From JACVRW01 sp963820315 (lineage in GTDB: Bacteria; Actinomycetota; Thermoleophilia; Solirubrobacterales; Thermoleophilaceae), in assembly GCA_963820315.1 (NCBI GenBank), contig CAWFZK010000005.1:3673-67672 (forward strand): 64,000 bases of DNA. The letters are read 5' to 3'. Below the pieces are notes generated by a model that saw only the letters and a list, made by a program, of their open reading frames with translations, did not search any database and was not told the origin of the DNA. Position numbers and translations under genes: made by a program. Each line of letters opens with the position of its first letter. The stretch's first letter is position 1. Shown piece by piece: positions 48,519 through 57,111 of the stretch.

Positions 48519-49688
48519 ATGACCCGAACCCACAGTCACTTCCCGGCCGGCTTTCTCTTCGGCAGCTCCACGGCCGCACACCAGGTCGAGGGCGGCAACA
48601 CGAACAACGACTGGTGGGCGTGGGAGCAGACCGAGGGCAGCACGGCCGGCGAGCCATCGGGCGCCGCCATCGATCAGTGGAATCGCTACCCGGAGGACTT
48701 CGCGCTGCTTGCGGGGCTCGGGCAGAACGCACACCGGCTCTCGCTCGAGTGGTCGCGCATCGAGCCCGCGCCGGGTGAGTTCAGCGACGCGGCGATCGCC
48801 CATTACCGGAACGTGCTCGAGTCGCTCGCCGAGAACGGGCTGACGGCATTCGTGACCCTCCATCACTTCACGAACCCGCTCTGGTTCGCGGAGCGGGGCG
48901 GCTGGCTCGCCGACGACGCCGTCGAGCGCTTCACGCGCTACTGCGAGCGGGTCTCGCGCGAGCTGGCCGAGCTCATGCCGTGGACGTGCACGATCAACGA
49001 GCCCCAGATCGTGGCGCTGTTCGGCTACCTCACGGGCTACCACCCGCCGGGCCTACAGGATGCGGAGGCCTGGCGGCGGGTCACGCGGACGCTCATCGAG
49101 GCGCATCGCGCCGTGGTGGACCTCTTCCCGCGTGCCGGCCTCTGCCTCCAGATGCCCGATCTGCAGGGCGACGAGGAGCTGCGCTCACTGGCGCAGCGGG
49201 AGATGATCGACGTCTACCTCGACGACCTGCCCGGCGCCTTCGCGGGCGTTCAGTACTACACGCGCATGGTCCTCGACCCGGCCGCGCCGGGCCTCGTGGC
49301 GGACCCGCCCGCAGCTGCGCGAACCACGCAGATGGGCTGGGAGATCCACCCGGAGGGACTGCTGAAGGCGCTGCGCAGCGCCGCCCGCGCCGGGCTGCCG
49401 CTCGTCGTGACCGAGAACGGGATCGCGACCAGCGACGACCCGGAGCGGATCGACTATCTCGAATCCCATCTCACGGCCGTGCTCGACGCCCTCGCCGAGG
49501 GCATCGATGTGCGCGGCTACATGTACTGGTCCTCCTTCGACAACTTCGAGTGGGCCGAGGGCTACCGCCCGCGCTTCGGTCTCGTCGGGATCGATCGCGA
49601 GAACGACCTGCGCCGCGAGGTGCGCCCGAGCGCTCACGCCTTCGGGCGCGTGGCGCGAACGGGCGACCTCGAGGCGCTGCGCGCCTGA
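48519..49688 (+). CDS. Glycoside hydrolase family 1 enzyme
   Basis: 389 aa. FPAGFLFGSSTAAHQVEGG at the N-terminus, the acid/base Glu in WTCTINEPQ, the nucleophile Glu in LVVTENGIAT, and WSSFDNFEWAEGY near the end complete the beta-glucosidase fold. Somewhat shorter than the usual 440-470 aa. No signal peptide, so it acts on imported sugars or glycosides. The aglycone is unknown. The end lies 9 bp from a convergent gene. Confidence 0.92.
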   Translation: MTRTHSHFPAGFLFGSSTAAHQVEGGNTNNDWWAWEQTEGSTAGEPSGAAIDQWNRYPEDFALLAGLGQNAHRLSLEWSRIEPAPGEFSDAAIAHYRNVLESLAENGLTAFVTLHHFTNPLWFAERGGWLADDAVERFTRYCERVSRELAELMPWTCTINEPQIVALFGYLTGYHPPGLQDAEAWRRVTRTLIEAHRAVVDLFPRAGLCLQMPDLQGDEELRSLAQREMIDVYLDDLPGAFAGVQYYTRMVLDPAAPGLVADPPAAARTTQMGWEIHPEGLLKALRSAARAGLPLVVTENGIATSDDPERIDYLESHLTAVLDALAEGIDVRGYMYWSSFDNFEWAEGYRPRFGLVGIDRENDLRREVRPSAHAFGRVARTGDLEALRA

Positions 49689-49697
49689 CGCGACGCG

Positions 49698-50285
49698 CTA
49701 TGCCCACTGCGGCAGCTCGGCACACCACGGCGCGTAGGTCGCGATGACGAGTGGGCCGCCCGGACCGCGCCGGACCTCATACAGGACGCCGCAGCGGGGC
49801 CATGACCTCAACCAGGCCGCACACAGCATCAGTCCCCGGATCGGCCGCCCGCTCGCACGCCTGGCCACCGTGCAGGAGACGCGCCCGACCTCGCCGTAGA
49901 TCGCCGCCGTCTCGCGCACGAGCGCGGCCGCTCGGCGACGCTCGCCTGAGGCTGCATGCGCCTGCGGGCTGGCGCACCACGGCTTCCAGCTGCGAGTGAC
50001 CTTCACGGCGGGGCCCCGCTTGTTCGCGAATCCGAGCTCGTAGAAGAGGAAGCAGCCCTCACTGCTCGCCGTTCGCACGCGGGCGACGCAGAATGCCGCG
50101 TGGCGCAGGCGGGTGCGTACCGCGCCCGTGGCCCGCCAGCAGTCCACCCGCTCGACCTGGCCGTGGGTCGCGGCGGCGGAGGTCGCCGTCTCGCCGGCGG
50201 TGCGCAGGTCGAGCGTGCGGCCGCAGGCCGGCTGGACGCCGACCACAAGGCAGGCGAGGAGTGCGCAGGTCGCAACGGTTCTCAT
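49698..50285 (-). CDS. Secreted Cys-rich protein of unknown function
   Basis: 195 aa with a signal peptide (RTVATCALLACLVVGVQPAC; the cysteine near residue 20 could also be a lipobox, though the motif is weak). The mature part seems to have two related halves, each with VDCWRATG/VSCTVARRA-like starts and Trp-Cys ends (SWKPWCASP, TYAPWCAEL), suggesting an internal duplication with disulfide-bonded modules. No known family. Next to the sensor kinase gene but no functional link seen. Confidence 0.55.
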   Translation of the reverse strand: MRTVATCALLACLVVGVQPACGRTLDLRTAGETATSAAATHGQVERVDCWRATGAVRTRLRHAAFCVARVRTASSEGCFLFYELGFANKRGPAVKVTRSWKPWCASPQAHAASGERRRAAALVRETAAIYGEVGRVSCTVARRASGRPIRGLMLCAAWLRSWPRCGVLYEVRRGPGGPLVIATYAPWCAELPQWA

Positions 50286-50390
50286 CGTGATCAGCCTCCT
50301 GTCCGGCGGTTCGACTCGATGAGGCGATCGTGCGGGAGGGGGGCTGCAGCCCGGTGACAGCGCGGCAACAGCGGGCTGACCGGCCCGGCC

Positions 50391-52133
50391 CTAGCGCTGC
50401 GGCTCGATGTGAGCGGCGCGCAGCGGGAAGGTGGCCGCGAGCCGGGTTCCTCCACCCGGCGGGCTCTCGAGCTCGAGCCGGCCGTCCAGGGCGGCCACCC
50501 GGTCGAGGAGCCCGCGCAGGCCCGAGCCGGCCGCTGGATCGGCGCCGCCGACGCCGTCGTCGCTCACGATGGCGGTGATCAGGCCGTCGCTGGTCTCGAC
50601 CGTGACGATCGCGCTGCGCGCGCCCGCGTACTTCGCGACGTTCGTGAGCGCCTCTGCCACGACGAAGTAGACGGCGGTCGCCACGGCCGGCGGCACCTCC
50701 TCGACGTCTGCCGAGACCTCCACCGGCACGGGCGCGCGGCTCGCGAGTGTCTCGAGCGCCGGGCGCAGGCCGCGGTCCGTGAGCTCGGCGGGATGGATGC
50801 CGCGTGCGAGCTCGCGCAGCTCTTCGAGGCTCGCCTGCAGCTCGCTGCTCGACTCGTCCAGCATCGTCGCCAGCTCGGGCAGCTCGTCGGCCCGGCGGCG
50901 CGCCCGCTGGAGCTTGAGCGCGAGCGCGACGAGCCGCGACTGGGCGCCGTCGTGGAGGTCGCGTTCGAGCCGCCGGCGCTCGGCGTCGCCGGCCTCGACG
51001 AGCCGCGCGCGGGACGCGCGCAGATCCTCTATGCGAGCCCGCAGCTCGGCCGACAGGCGCTGGTTCTCGAGCGCCAGGGCCGCGGCGGCGCCCGCGGTGC
51101 GGGTGAGGTCGGGCTCCTCGTCCAGCGCCGGGTCGTGCACGATTGCGGCGACCCGCCGGCCCTGCAGCTCCACGGCCGTCCAACCCTGCTCGGGGAGCCG
51201 GAACGGACGGCCGGCTGCGTCCACGAAGCGCTTCGTCTCGGGCAGCCAATAGGCGAGCTGGACACCCGGATCGCCGAGCCCCTCCGCGAGCGCCGCACGC
51301 AGCTCCTCCTCGCCGGGCGCCTCGCCCAGCCGCGAGATCAGCTCGGCGACCGCCGCGCCGTGGGCGAGCCGCGTGCGCAGCAGCCCGGCAAGGAAGCCGA
51401 ACGGCACCGTTGCGAACAGGAGGAGCGCGAGCCGCTCGAGCCAGGGCTCGGGCGAGCCGACCGCGTCGAAGCCCTGTGCGACGACGAAGGCCAGGAGAGT
51501 CGCCCCGCCCGTCCAGAGAACCGGGCCCAGAACGGGGCGCCGCGCGGCGGGCAGTGCGGCGCGGCGCCTGTAGATCACCACGAAGCCGACGATCGTGATC
51601 AGGACGGCCGCGAGGTACTGGAGTCCGTCGAGCAGGTCAGACAGGCTCTGGTTCGGGTCGACCATCATCAGGTTGGACGGGTCGCCGCTCTCCTCGAACA
51701 GCAGGCCCGGGACCTGGAGCACGGTCGCGACGCCGTAGATCCCGAGCACTACGAGGCGCTCGGCACGCGTCTCGAGACGGCCGCTGGGAAAGGCGATCAG
51801 GAGGTGGCCCAGCATTGCCGGGAAGATGCCGTCGAGCGCGATCCCGATCGTGAACAGCAGGTCGTTGTCGGAGGCGCTGAGGCTGGTGGCGAACCACGCG
51901 AATCCAATGGCGCACATCAGAAGGCCCGTGCGGTTCTCCGGCCGCCGCCACCACGCGAACAGGCCGGTGCCGATGAACGACCAACCGACGAGCAGCGCCA
52001 ACACGGCGTCGACCGCGGGCTCGTCCAGATGGTCGCTTTCGAGCGTCAGCCAGGCGACGACCAGCCCACCCGCGAGCCCCAGGCAAGCCAGGGCGGCCAG
52101 GCCGCGGGCCGAGGCGCGAGCGCTGCCGTTCAC
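50391..52133 (-). CDS. Multi-pass membrane sensor histidine kinase (HisKA_3)
   Basis: 580 aa, GTG start. Seven to eight membrane helices (about 10-260) form the sensor, a GAF-like linker follows, then DHp with His in ERRRLERDLHDGAQSRLVAL and the HATPase domain (EALTNVAKYAGA, DDGVGGADPAAGSGLRGL). This is the NarX/DesK class. No response regulator is adjacent, so it is an orphan kinase in this window. Divergent from the oxidoreductase gene at 52164. Confidence 0.9.
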   Translation of the reverse strand: MNGSARASARGLAALACLGLAGGLVVAWLTLESDHLDEPAVDAVLALLVGWSFIGTGLFAWWRRPENRTGLLMCAIGFAWFATSLSASDNDLLFTIGIALDGIFPAMLGHLLIAFPSGRLETRAERLVVLGIYGVATVLQVPGLLFEESGDPSNLMMVDPNQSLSDLLDGLQYLAAVLITIVGFVVIYRRRAALPAARRPVLGPVLWTGGATLLAFVVAQGFDAVGSPEPWLERLALLLFATVPFGFLAGLLRTRLAHGAAVAELISRLGEAPGEEELRAALAEGLGDPGVQLAYWLPETKRFVDAAGRPFRLPEQGWTAVELQGRRVAAIVHDPALDEEPDLTRTAGAAAALALENQRLSAELRARIEDLRASRARLVEAGDAERRRLERDLHDGAQSRLVALALKLQRARRRADELPELATMLDESSSELQASLEELRELARGIHPAELTDRGLRPALETLASRAPVPVEVSADVEEVPPAVATAVYFVVAEALTNVAKYAGARSAIVTVETSDGLITAIVSDDGVGGADPAAGSGLRGLLDRVAALDGRLELESPPGGGTRLAATFPLRAAHIEPQR

Positions 52134-52163
52134 GCCGCCATTGTGGCGTGGGAAGCTTCACCC

Positions 52164-52775
52164 ATGAGCGACTTCATCTCCCGCGGCTTCATGCGCAGGC
52201 GCCGGGCACCGGATGACGCCACCGACCGGCTCCCCCCGGGCCAGTACTACGAGTCCGGGTTCCCGGTGCTGACCGCCGGGCCGACGCCGCACATCGCGCC
52301 CGAGGACTGGGGCATGCGCGTCGACGGGATGGTCGGCAGCGAGAGGGAATGGACCTGGGACGAGTTCCACGAGCTCCCGTTCGAGGACGTGCCGTGCGAC
52401 ATCCACTGCGTCACCAAGTGGTCGAAGCTCGGCACCACCTTCCGCGGCGTGTCCGTTGACGTCCTGCTCGACGGCGCCGACCCGCAGGGCCAGTACGCGA
52501 TGGCCTACTCATACGGCGGCTACACGACGAACCTGCCACTCGCCGACCTGACCGGCGGCAAGGCGTGGGTCGTGACCGACCACGAGGGCGACGCGCTGCC
52601 GCGCGAGCACGGCGGGCCGGCGCGGCTGCTCGTTCCGCACCTGTACTTCTGGAAGAGCGCGAAGTGGGTCGCCGGCCTGCGCGTGATGGACCACGACGAG
52701 CCCGGCTTCTGGGAGCAGAACGGCTACCACATCCGCGGCGACCCCTGGAAGGAGGAGCGGTATTGGAACGACTGA
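52164..52775 (+). CDS. Molybdopterin-dependent oxidoreductase (sulfite oxidase/MsrP-like)
   Basis: 203 aa. The Mo-binding Cys is in PCDIHCVTKWSKLGTTFRGV; WGMRVDGMV and the LLVPHLYFWKSAKWVAGLR pterin-binding segments fit the small sulfite-oxidase fold without the heme domain. No signal peptide is obvious, unlike MsrP, so it may act in the cytoplasm. The FAD/NAD(P)H reductase is encoded in overlap (52763), a likely electron partner. Substrate unknown. Confidence 0.88.
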   Translation: MSDFISRGFMRRRRAPDDATDRLPPGQYYESGFPVLTAGPTPHIAPEDWGMRVDGMVGSEREWTWDEFHELPFEDVPCDIHCVTKWSKLGTTFRGVSVDVLLDGADPQGQYAMAYSYGGYTTNLPLADLTGGKAWVVTDHEGDALPREHGGPARLLVPHLYFWKSAKWVAGLRVMDHDEPGFWEQNGYHIRGDPWKEERYWND

Positions 52776-53485
52776 CGCCGGTTGAGCAGAAGGCCCCGGG
52801 CGCGTGGCAGATCGGCACCGTCACGCGCGTGAAGGAGGAGACGCCGCGGGTCAAGTCGTTCCGCATCGAGCTGCCGATGTGGATGGAGCACCTGCCGGGC
52901 CAGCACTACGACGTGCGGCTGACGGCGCCGGACGGCTACCAGGCCCAGCGCTCCTACTCGATCGCGTCGTCGCCGCTGGACGAGGGTGGGGTCGAGCTCA
53001 CGATCGACAAGCTCGACGACGGCGAGGTGTCGCCCTACTTCCACGAGGTGGTGGTCGAGGGCGACCAGGTTGAGCTGCGCGGTCCGTTCACGTCCTACTT
53101 CGTGTGGCGCGGCGAGTCGCCGGCGCTGCTGATCGGAGGCGGCTCCGGCGTCGTCCCGCTGATGGCGATGCTGCGCCACCGGCGCCGAACCATGCCCGAG
53201 CTTGCGATGAAGCTCGTCTACTCGGTGCGCACCGCCGAGGACGTCATCTACGCCGACGAGCTCGGCGACGAGACGGAGCTCACCTTCACGCGCGAGCCGC
53301 CCGCCGGCTGGGGCGGCCACACGGGCCGCATCGACGCCGGGCTGATCCAGTCGACGGGGCTGCGGAACGGCATGGTCTTCGTCTGCGGGACAAACGGCTT
53401 CGTCGAGTCCGGGGTCGAGCTCGCCCTCGCCGAGGGGTTCGACCCGAGGCAAGTGCGAACCGAGCGCTTCGGCCCCAGCGGCTGA
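52763..53485 (+). CDS. Ferredoxin-NADP reductase-like FAD oxidoreductase
   Basis: 240 aa, TTG start with GGAGGAG before it, overlapping the oxidoreductase gene by 13 bp. FAD segment QRSYSIASSPLDEGGVELTI and NAD(P)H segments LLIGGGSGVVPLMAMLRHRR and VFVCGTNGFVESG. No iron-sulfur domain. It would supply electrons to, or take them from, the molybdopterin enzyme encoded just before it. Confidence 0.9.
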   Translation: MERLTPVEQKAPGAWQIGTVTRVKEETPRVKSFRIELPMWMEHLPGQHYDVRLTAPDGYQAQRSYSIASSPLDEGGVELTIDKLDDGEVSPYFHEVVVEGDQVELRGPFTSYFVWRGESPALLIGGGSGVVPLMAMLRHRRRTMPELAMKLVYSVRTAEDVIYADELGDETELTFTREPPAGWGGHTGRIDAGLIQSTGLRNGMVFVCGTNGFVESGVELALAEGFDPRQVRTERFGPSG

Positions 53486-53504
53486 TCTATCCTGAACAGA
53501 GCTC

Positions 53505-53747
53505 GTGCCGTTCGTCGCTTACGTCCACGCAGGCGAGTCGGAGCCCCCTCCCGGCGGGCGCCCCTCGTGGGAGCCGAACTGGCGGTTGTGGCGCTGGGTC
53601 ATCGCCGCCATCCCGCTCTCGATCGCGGCCGACCACTCGCACGGCGTCGTCGCCATGGTGCTCGTCCTCGCGGTGTTCACGCTCGTCTGCAAGGCGATCG
53701 CCGAGCTCTGGCCCGACGGCGACGGGATGCGTGAGTACCGCCAGTAG
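53505..53747 (+). CDS. Small single- or two-helix membrane protein
   Basis: 80 aa from GTG 53505. Trp-rich middle (WEPNWRLWRWVIAAIPLSIA) and a hydrophobic stretch (GVVAMVLVLAVFTLVCKAIA) give two likely membrane segments; the ends are polar. TATCCT lies 11 nt upstream at 53488-53493. Unknown family. Could be a membrane partner of the two oxidoreductase genes, but it is short for a quinone reductase. Confidence 0.55.
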   Translation: MPFVAYVHAGESEPPPGGRPSWEPNWRLWRWVIAAIPLSIAADHSHGVVAMVLVLAVFTLVCKAIAELWPDGDGMREYRQ

Positions 53748-53762
53748 CGCGCGAGCGGCCGG

Positions 53763-54158
53763 CTACTCGGGCCAGAAGTCAGGGATCGACTCGACCTCGG
53801 CGCGCGGATCGTCGGACCTCACCGACACGATGATCACGACCGCGTCGTCCGGGCCCTCGTTCCAGACCGAGCGGGCGACGTGCGGCGCCACGCGCAGCAC
53901 GCCTCCCTCATCGACGTCGATCACCTCGTCCTCGAGCTTGAACTGAAGCGTGCCCGAGGCGACGAAGTAGACCTCCTCCTGGGTCTTGTGGCGGTGCCCG
54001 TAGCTGCCCTTGCCGCCCGTCTGCGCCGGCATCCGGCGCCACGTGAAGCCGACCTGCTCGGTGCCGAGCTCGCTCGCCGCGCTCATCCGCATCTCGCCCG
54101 GGTAGTCGCCGAGGACGTCCGGGATCTCCTCGAGGGTCTTGATCGTCCAATCAGTCAC
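53763..54158 (-). CDS. Cupin-domain protein
   Basis: 131 aa, GTG 54158. Two cupin motifs: YGHRHKTQEEVYFVASGTLQ (metal His, His, Glu) and GGVLRVAPHVARSVWNEG (third His). Function unknown; a Trp- or sugar-type small-molecule binding protein is possible. Stands between the oxidoreductase group and the M23 peptidase gene. A longer start at 54194 is possible but adds only a Pro-rich stretch. Confidence 0.8.
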   Translation of the reverse strand: MTDWTIKTLEEIPDVLGDYPGEMRMSAASELGTEQVGFTWRRMPAQTGGKGSYGHRHKTQEEVYFVASGTLQFKLEDEVIDVDEGGVLRVAPHVARSVWNEGPDDAVVIIVSVRSDDPRAEVESIPDFWPE

Positions 54159-54201
54159 GCCCGCATTCTCTCCCGGCGGGCGCACCGGAGGCAAGCCCCG
54201 G

Positions 54202-55420
54202 CTAGGACCAGCTGTCCCAGGCCTGCAGCGTGGGCAGCGGGTCGAACGGCCGGCCGCCGTCGTACCAGCCCGGCGCGGCCCAGAGCTCGAAGTGGAGATG
54301 GCAGCCCTGGGCGTTGCCCGTGTCGCCCACCGATCCGATCTGCTGGCCGGTGTAGACCCGGTCGCCTGCGCGGAACGGCGAGGGCTCGGCCAGGTGCATG
54401 TAGACGTAGTCGAGGTCGCTGCCGGCGCCGTCGATCACGAGGTAGTTGCCCGCGGCACCGTGGTAGCCGGCGTACTGGACCGTCCCGCCGCGGGCGGCGA
54501 GCATCCGCGTCCCGCACTTGGCGAAGACGTCGTGGCCCTGGTGCGAGTGGCCGGAGCGCCCGGAGCCGAACCCGGCACCGGCGCCGCCGTAGTCGTGCCT
54601 GCCGCGGACGGGGAAGACGTGGTCGTACAGGTCGAAGGCGTCGCGCTCGATGTTGCCCGTCTGGGCGCTCGTGGCGCGCGAGCCGTCGGCCGCGGCCGCG
54701 GTGAGCCGGAACGAGTAGCGCCCCGGCGGGGCGGGCGTGCGGCCGAGGTTGCCGTTCCACGAGACGCTCGCGATCGCGCCGGGCACGACCCCCTGGGGCG
54801 CCCATGACTTGACCGGCGCGCCGTCGGAGGCACGCACGAGCTCGACCGTCAGCGCGGCGGGCGCGGCGCCGGACAGGCGGAACGAGAACGTCACGGCCCT
54901 GCGGGCTCCCACGTACGCCTTGGTGCGGCTCGTGCCGGTCTCGAGCTGCGGCGCGCCGGCCACGACCTGGCCCGGTACCGGCGAGAGCTCCACGTTCGGC
55001 TCGGGGGGCGGGGGCGGCATGATCGCGAGCGCCTTGCTCATCGCCGAACGCACGCCGGCCGCCGTCGCGACCGAGACGGGGCCGGTGACGGCGCCCGACG
55101 GGACCTTCGCGTGGATGCGGGTGTCGCTGCCGGCGCGCACCTGCACCGTCGCGTCGTCCGAGCGGCCATAGCTCCCGTTGAAGATGACCGTCGTGACGCC
55201 GCTCAGCGCGGTGCCGGTGATCTTGACCGTGCTCCCCGCCTGGGCGCGCTTCTTCGTCGCGCAGGACCGCAGGCAGCTGACGGTGCTGATCTTGGGAGTC
55301 GCGACGTAGGGTGCCGCCACCGCCGTTCGGGGTCTGCGCGGCCGCCGCCGGTGCGGCTCCGAGCGCGGCGAGAACGAGCGCACAAGCGCTACGCCTCGCG
55401 AAGGCACGACTGTCTCGCAA
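54202..55420 (-). CDS. Secreted M23-family peptidase with IPT/TIG domain (frameshifted)
   Basis: TTG 55420 starts a signal peptide (RRSACALVLAALGAAPAAAA) in one frame; the mature part continues in another after one extra base near 55309-55318. Corrected length about 405 aa. Order: signal peptide, IPT/TIG-like domain (GSTVKITGTALSGVTTVIFN), an Ig/FlgD-like domain (GRYSFRLTAAAADG), then the lysostaphin-type peptidase with H and D in HSHQGHDVFA and HLHFELW. It would cut peptidoglycan cross-bridges. Its long leader carries a ydaO riboswitch (55445-55590). Confidence 0.85.
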
Positions 55421-55444
55421 AATCCCTTGGCCTCTCTTCTTTTT

Positions 55445-55590
55445 CCGGCCTACGGGGTTAGCTGACGGGCTCGCGCTCGAAGAGCAGCGCTACGGCCTGG
55501 CAATGGGCCGATTCGCCCCACGAAGACCCTCTTTCGACGGCCTCCGCACGGTTCCCCCGTTCCCCTCGGCCACGGCGGTCGCCTCGGGGA
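55445..55590 (-). promoter_or_regulatory. ydaO-type c-di-AMP riboswitch upstream of the M23 peptidase
   Basis: On the minus strand the leader contains, in order, the conserved blocks GAACGGGGGAACCG, GGGGCGAATC and CCCGTCAGCTAACCCCGTAGG (written here only in part: GTCAGCTAACCCCGTAGGC), which correspond to the known ydaO core (ACGGAGGAACCGC ... GGGGUUAAUC ... CCGACAGCUAACUCCGGAGGC). Such riboswitches turn off cell-wall hydrolases and osmolyte genes when c-di-AMP binds. The start codon of the peptidase is about 25 nt further on. The remaining part of the 302-bp gap 55421-55722 holds promoters for both sides. Confidence 0.78.
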
Positions 55591-55628
55591 TTAGGCAGGC
55601 ACTTCCTTCCTACCCTGACTGGGGCGGC

Positions 55629-55656
55629 AGTATACGCACGGATGCGGCGGTTGCAA
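55629..55656 (-). promoter_or_regulatory. Promoter of the riboswitch-M23 transcript
   Basis: On the minus strand TTGCAA (55656-55651) and TATACT (55634-55629) with a 16-bp spacer. The leader from about 55622 would be roughly 200 nt. TTGCAA is its own complement, so the same box could serve as -35 for rplM on the plus strand, although the matching -10 there is weak. Confidence 0.5.
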
Positions 55657-55722
55657 CGGTGGGCGCTGCGGGTTGTATCTGCCACACTGTTCTGCCGGCC
55701 GCCTCGGGGCGGTCGTTCTGTG

Positions 55723-56157
55723 ATGAAGACCTATGTGGCGACACCAGCTACCCGCGAGCGCAACTGGCTCGTGGTCGATGCATCCGGCAAGACGCTGGGC
55801 CGTTTGGCGACTCAGATCGCCGATGCCCTGCGCGGGAAGCGCAAGCCTGAGTACACGCCGCACGTGGACGTGGGCGACTTCGTGATCGTCGTGAACGCCG
55901 AGAAGATCTCGGTGACCGGCAACAAGCGCGAGGAGAAGCGCTACTACCGCCATTCCGGCTATCCCGGCGGGCTGCGCAGCCGTACGCTCGAGGAGATGCT
56001 CGACCGGCGTCCGGAGGAGGTCATCCGGCTGGCCGTCAAGGGCATGCTCCCGCGCAACCGGCTGGCCCGCGCCCAGCTGCGCAAGCTGAAGGTGTACGCC
56101 GGGCCCGATCATCCGCACGTCGCGCAGAAGCCCGAGCCGATGGAGGTTGTCGCCTGA
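55723..56157 (+). CDS. rplM: 50S ribosomal protein L13
   Basis: 144 aa. KTYVATPATRERNWLVVDAS, GRLATQIADALRGKRKPEYT and NAEKISVTGNKREEKRYYRH, then RRPEEVIRLAVKGMLPRNRL, are the whole conserved L13 sequence. GTG 55720 in frame is an alternative start. Overlaps rpsI as TGATG, the usual L13-S9 pair. Confidence 0.96.
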   Translation: MKTYVATPATRERNWLVVDASGKTLGRLATQIADALRGKRKPEYTPHVDVGDFVIVVNAEKISVTGNKREEKRYYRHSGYPGGLRSRTLEEMLDRRPEEVIRLAVKGMLPRNRLARAQLRKLKVYAGPDHPHVAQKPEPMEVVA

Positions 56158-57104
56158 TGATGGAAGAGCCGCAGCAGCCCGAGGACGACGCCCCCGAGGA
56201 GGGCGTGCCGGGCGAGCCTGGCGAGGCGACTCCGTCGGAGGCAGCTCCCGAGGAGCAGCCCGTGCCGGAGGAGACCCCCGCCGGCAGCGGCGAGGAGCAT
56301 CCCGGCCCCGAGATCGAGGGCATGGAGGAGCTTGCCCAGGCCGCCGGCGAGGCTGGGGCGCCCGCCGCCGAGGAGCCCGCCGCCGAGGCTGAGGCGCCCG
56401 CCGCGGAGGAGCCCGCCGCCGAGGCCGACGCCGACGCTGCCGAGGAGCCCGCGGCCGAGGAGGCCCCCAGCGCCGAGCGCCCGCGCCCCGGTGCGCGCCG
56501 CCGGCAGGAGGAAAAGGGCGGCGGCGACGAGGTGATCCCGGGCGCCCATCTCGAGCCCGACCTGGTGCTCGAGGAGCAGCGTCCCGCCGAGGGCGAGTTC
56601 GGCGAGTACGCCGAGTACGCCGAGAAGGAGAGCGGCGAGGGCGAGCCCGACGCGGCCGCCGAGGAGGCTTCGACCGAGGAGCAGCCGGCGGCCCTGACGC
56701 CGCTCGACCTGGCCGCCGACGCGCGCTATCGCGCGACCGGCAAGCGCAAGAGCGCCGTCGCGCGCGTGACGCTCAAGCCGGGCGAGGGCACCTACACGAT
56801 CAACGGGCGTCATCTCGACGAGTACTTCCCCCGCGTCCGCCTGCAGCGCATGGGCCGCCAGCCGCTTGAGGCGACCGGCAACCAGGCGCGCATGGACGTG
56901 GTGGCGCTGATCCATGGCGGCGGCGTCTCGTCGCAGGCCTCCGCGCTGCGCCACGGCATCGCCCGGGCGCTGGTCGAGGCCGACCCGGCGCTGCGCGGCG
57001 AGCTCAAGCGCCGCGGCTACCTCACGCGCGACCCGCGCGTGAAGGAGCGCAAGAAGGCCGGGCTCAAGAAGGCCCGCAAGCGGCCGCAGTTCTCGAAGCG
57101 CTAA
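56157..57104 (+). CDS. rpsI: 30S ribosomal protein S9 with long acidic N-terminal extension
   Basis: 315 aa. Residues about 188-315 are normal S9: YRATGKRKSAVARVTLKPG, GGVSSQASALRHGIARALVE, and the C-terminal tail KKARKRPQFSKR that reaches the P-site tRNA. Residues 1-185 are low-complexity Glu/Ala/Pro with repeats such as AAEEPAAEAEAP, and include GARRRQEEKGGG. S9 in most bacteria is about 130 aa; actinobacterial S9 may have a few tens of extra residues. ATG 56157 overlaps the rplM stop, and the frame stays open with the same codon bias, so the extension is probably real. Confidence 0.93.
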   Translation: MMEEPQQPEDDAPEEGVPGEPGEATPSEAAPEEQPVPEETPAGSGEEHPGPEIEGMEELAQAAGEAGAPAAEEPAAEAEAPAAEEPAAEADADAAEEPAAEEAPSAERPRPGARRRQEEKGGGDEVIPGAHLEPDLVLEEQRPAEGEFGEYAEYAEKESGEGEPDAAAEEASTEEQPAALTPLDLAADARYRATGKRKSAVARVTLKPGEGTYTINGRHLDEYFPRVRLQRMGRQPLEATGNQARMDVVALIHGGGVSSQASALRHGIARALVEADPALRGELKRRGYLTRDPRVKERKKAGLKKARKRPQFSKR

Positions 57105-57111
57105 AGCCACG

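Noticed and set aside
55681..55722. L13 leader-type autoregulatory RNA before rplM
   Set aside because: Only a short GC-rich hairpin (CCGCCTCGGGGCGG) is visible; it does not show enough of the known leader to claim it.
56157..56720. S9 extension as a start-site artefact
   Set aside because: The frame is open with the same codon bias from an ATG that overlaps the rplM stop; starting at the core would leave an unexplained gap of about 560 bp in a tight operon.
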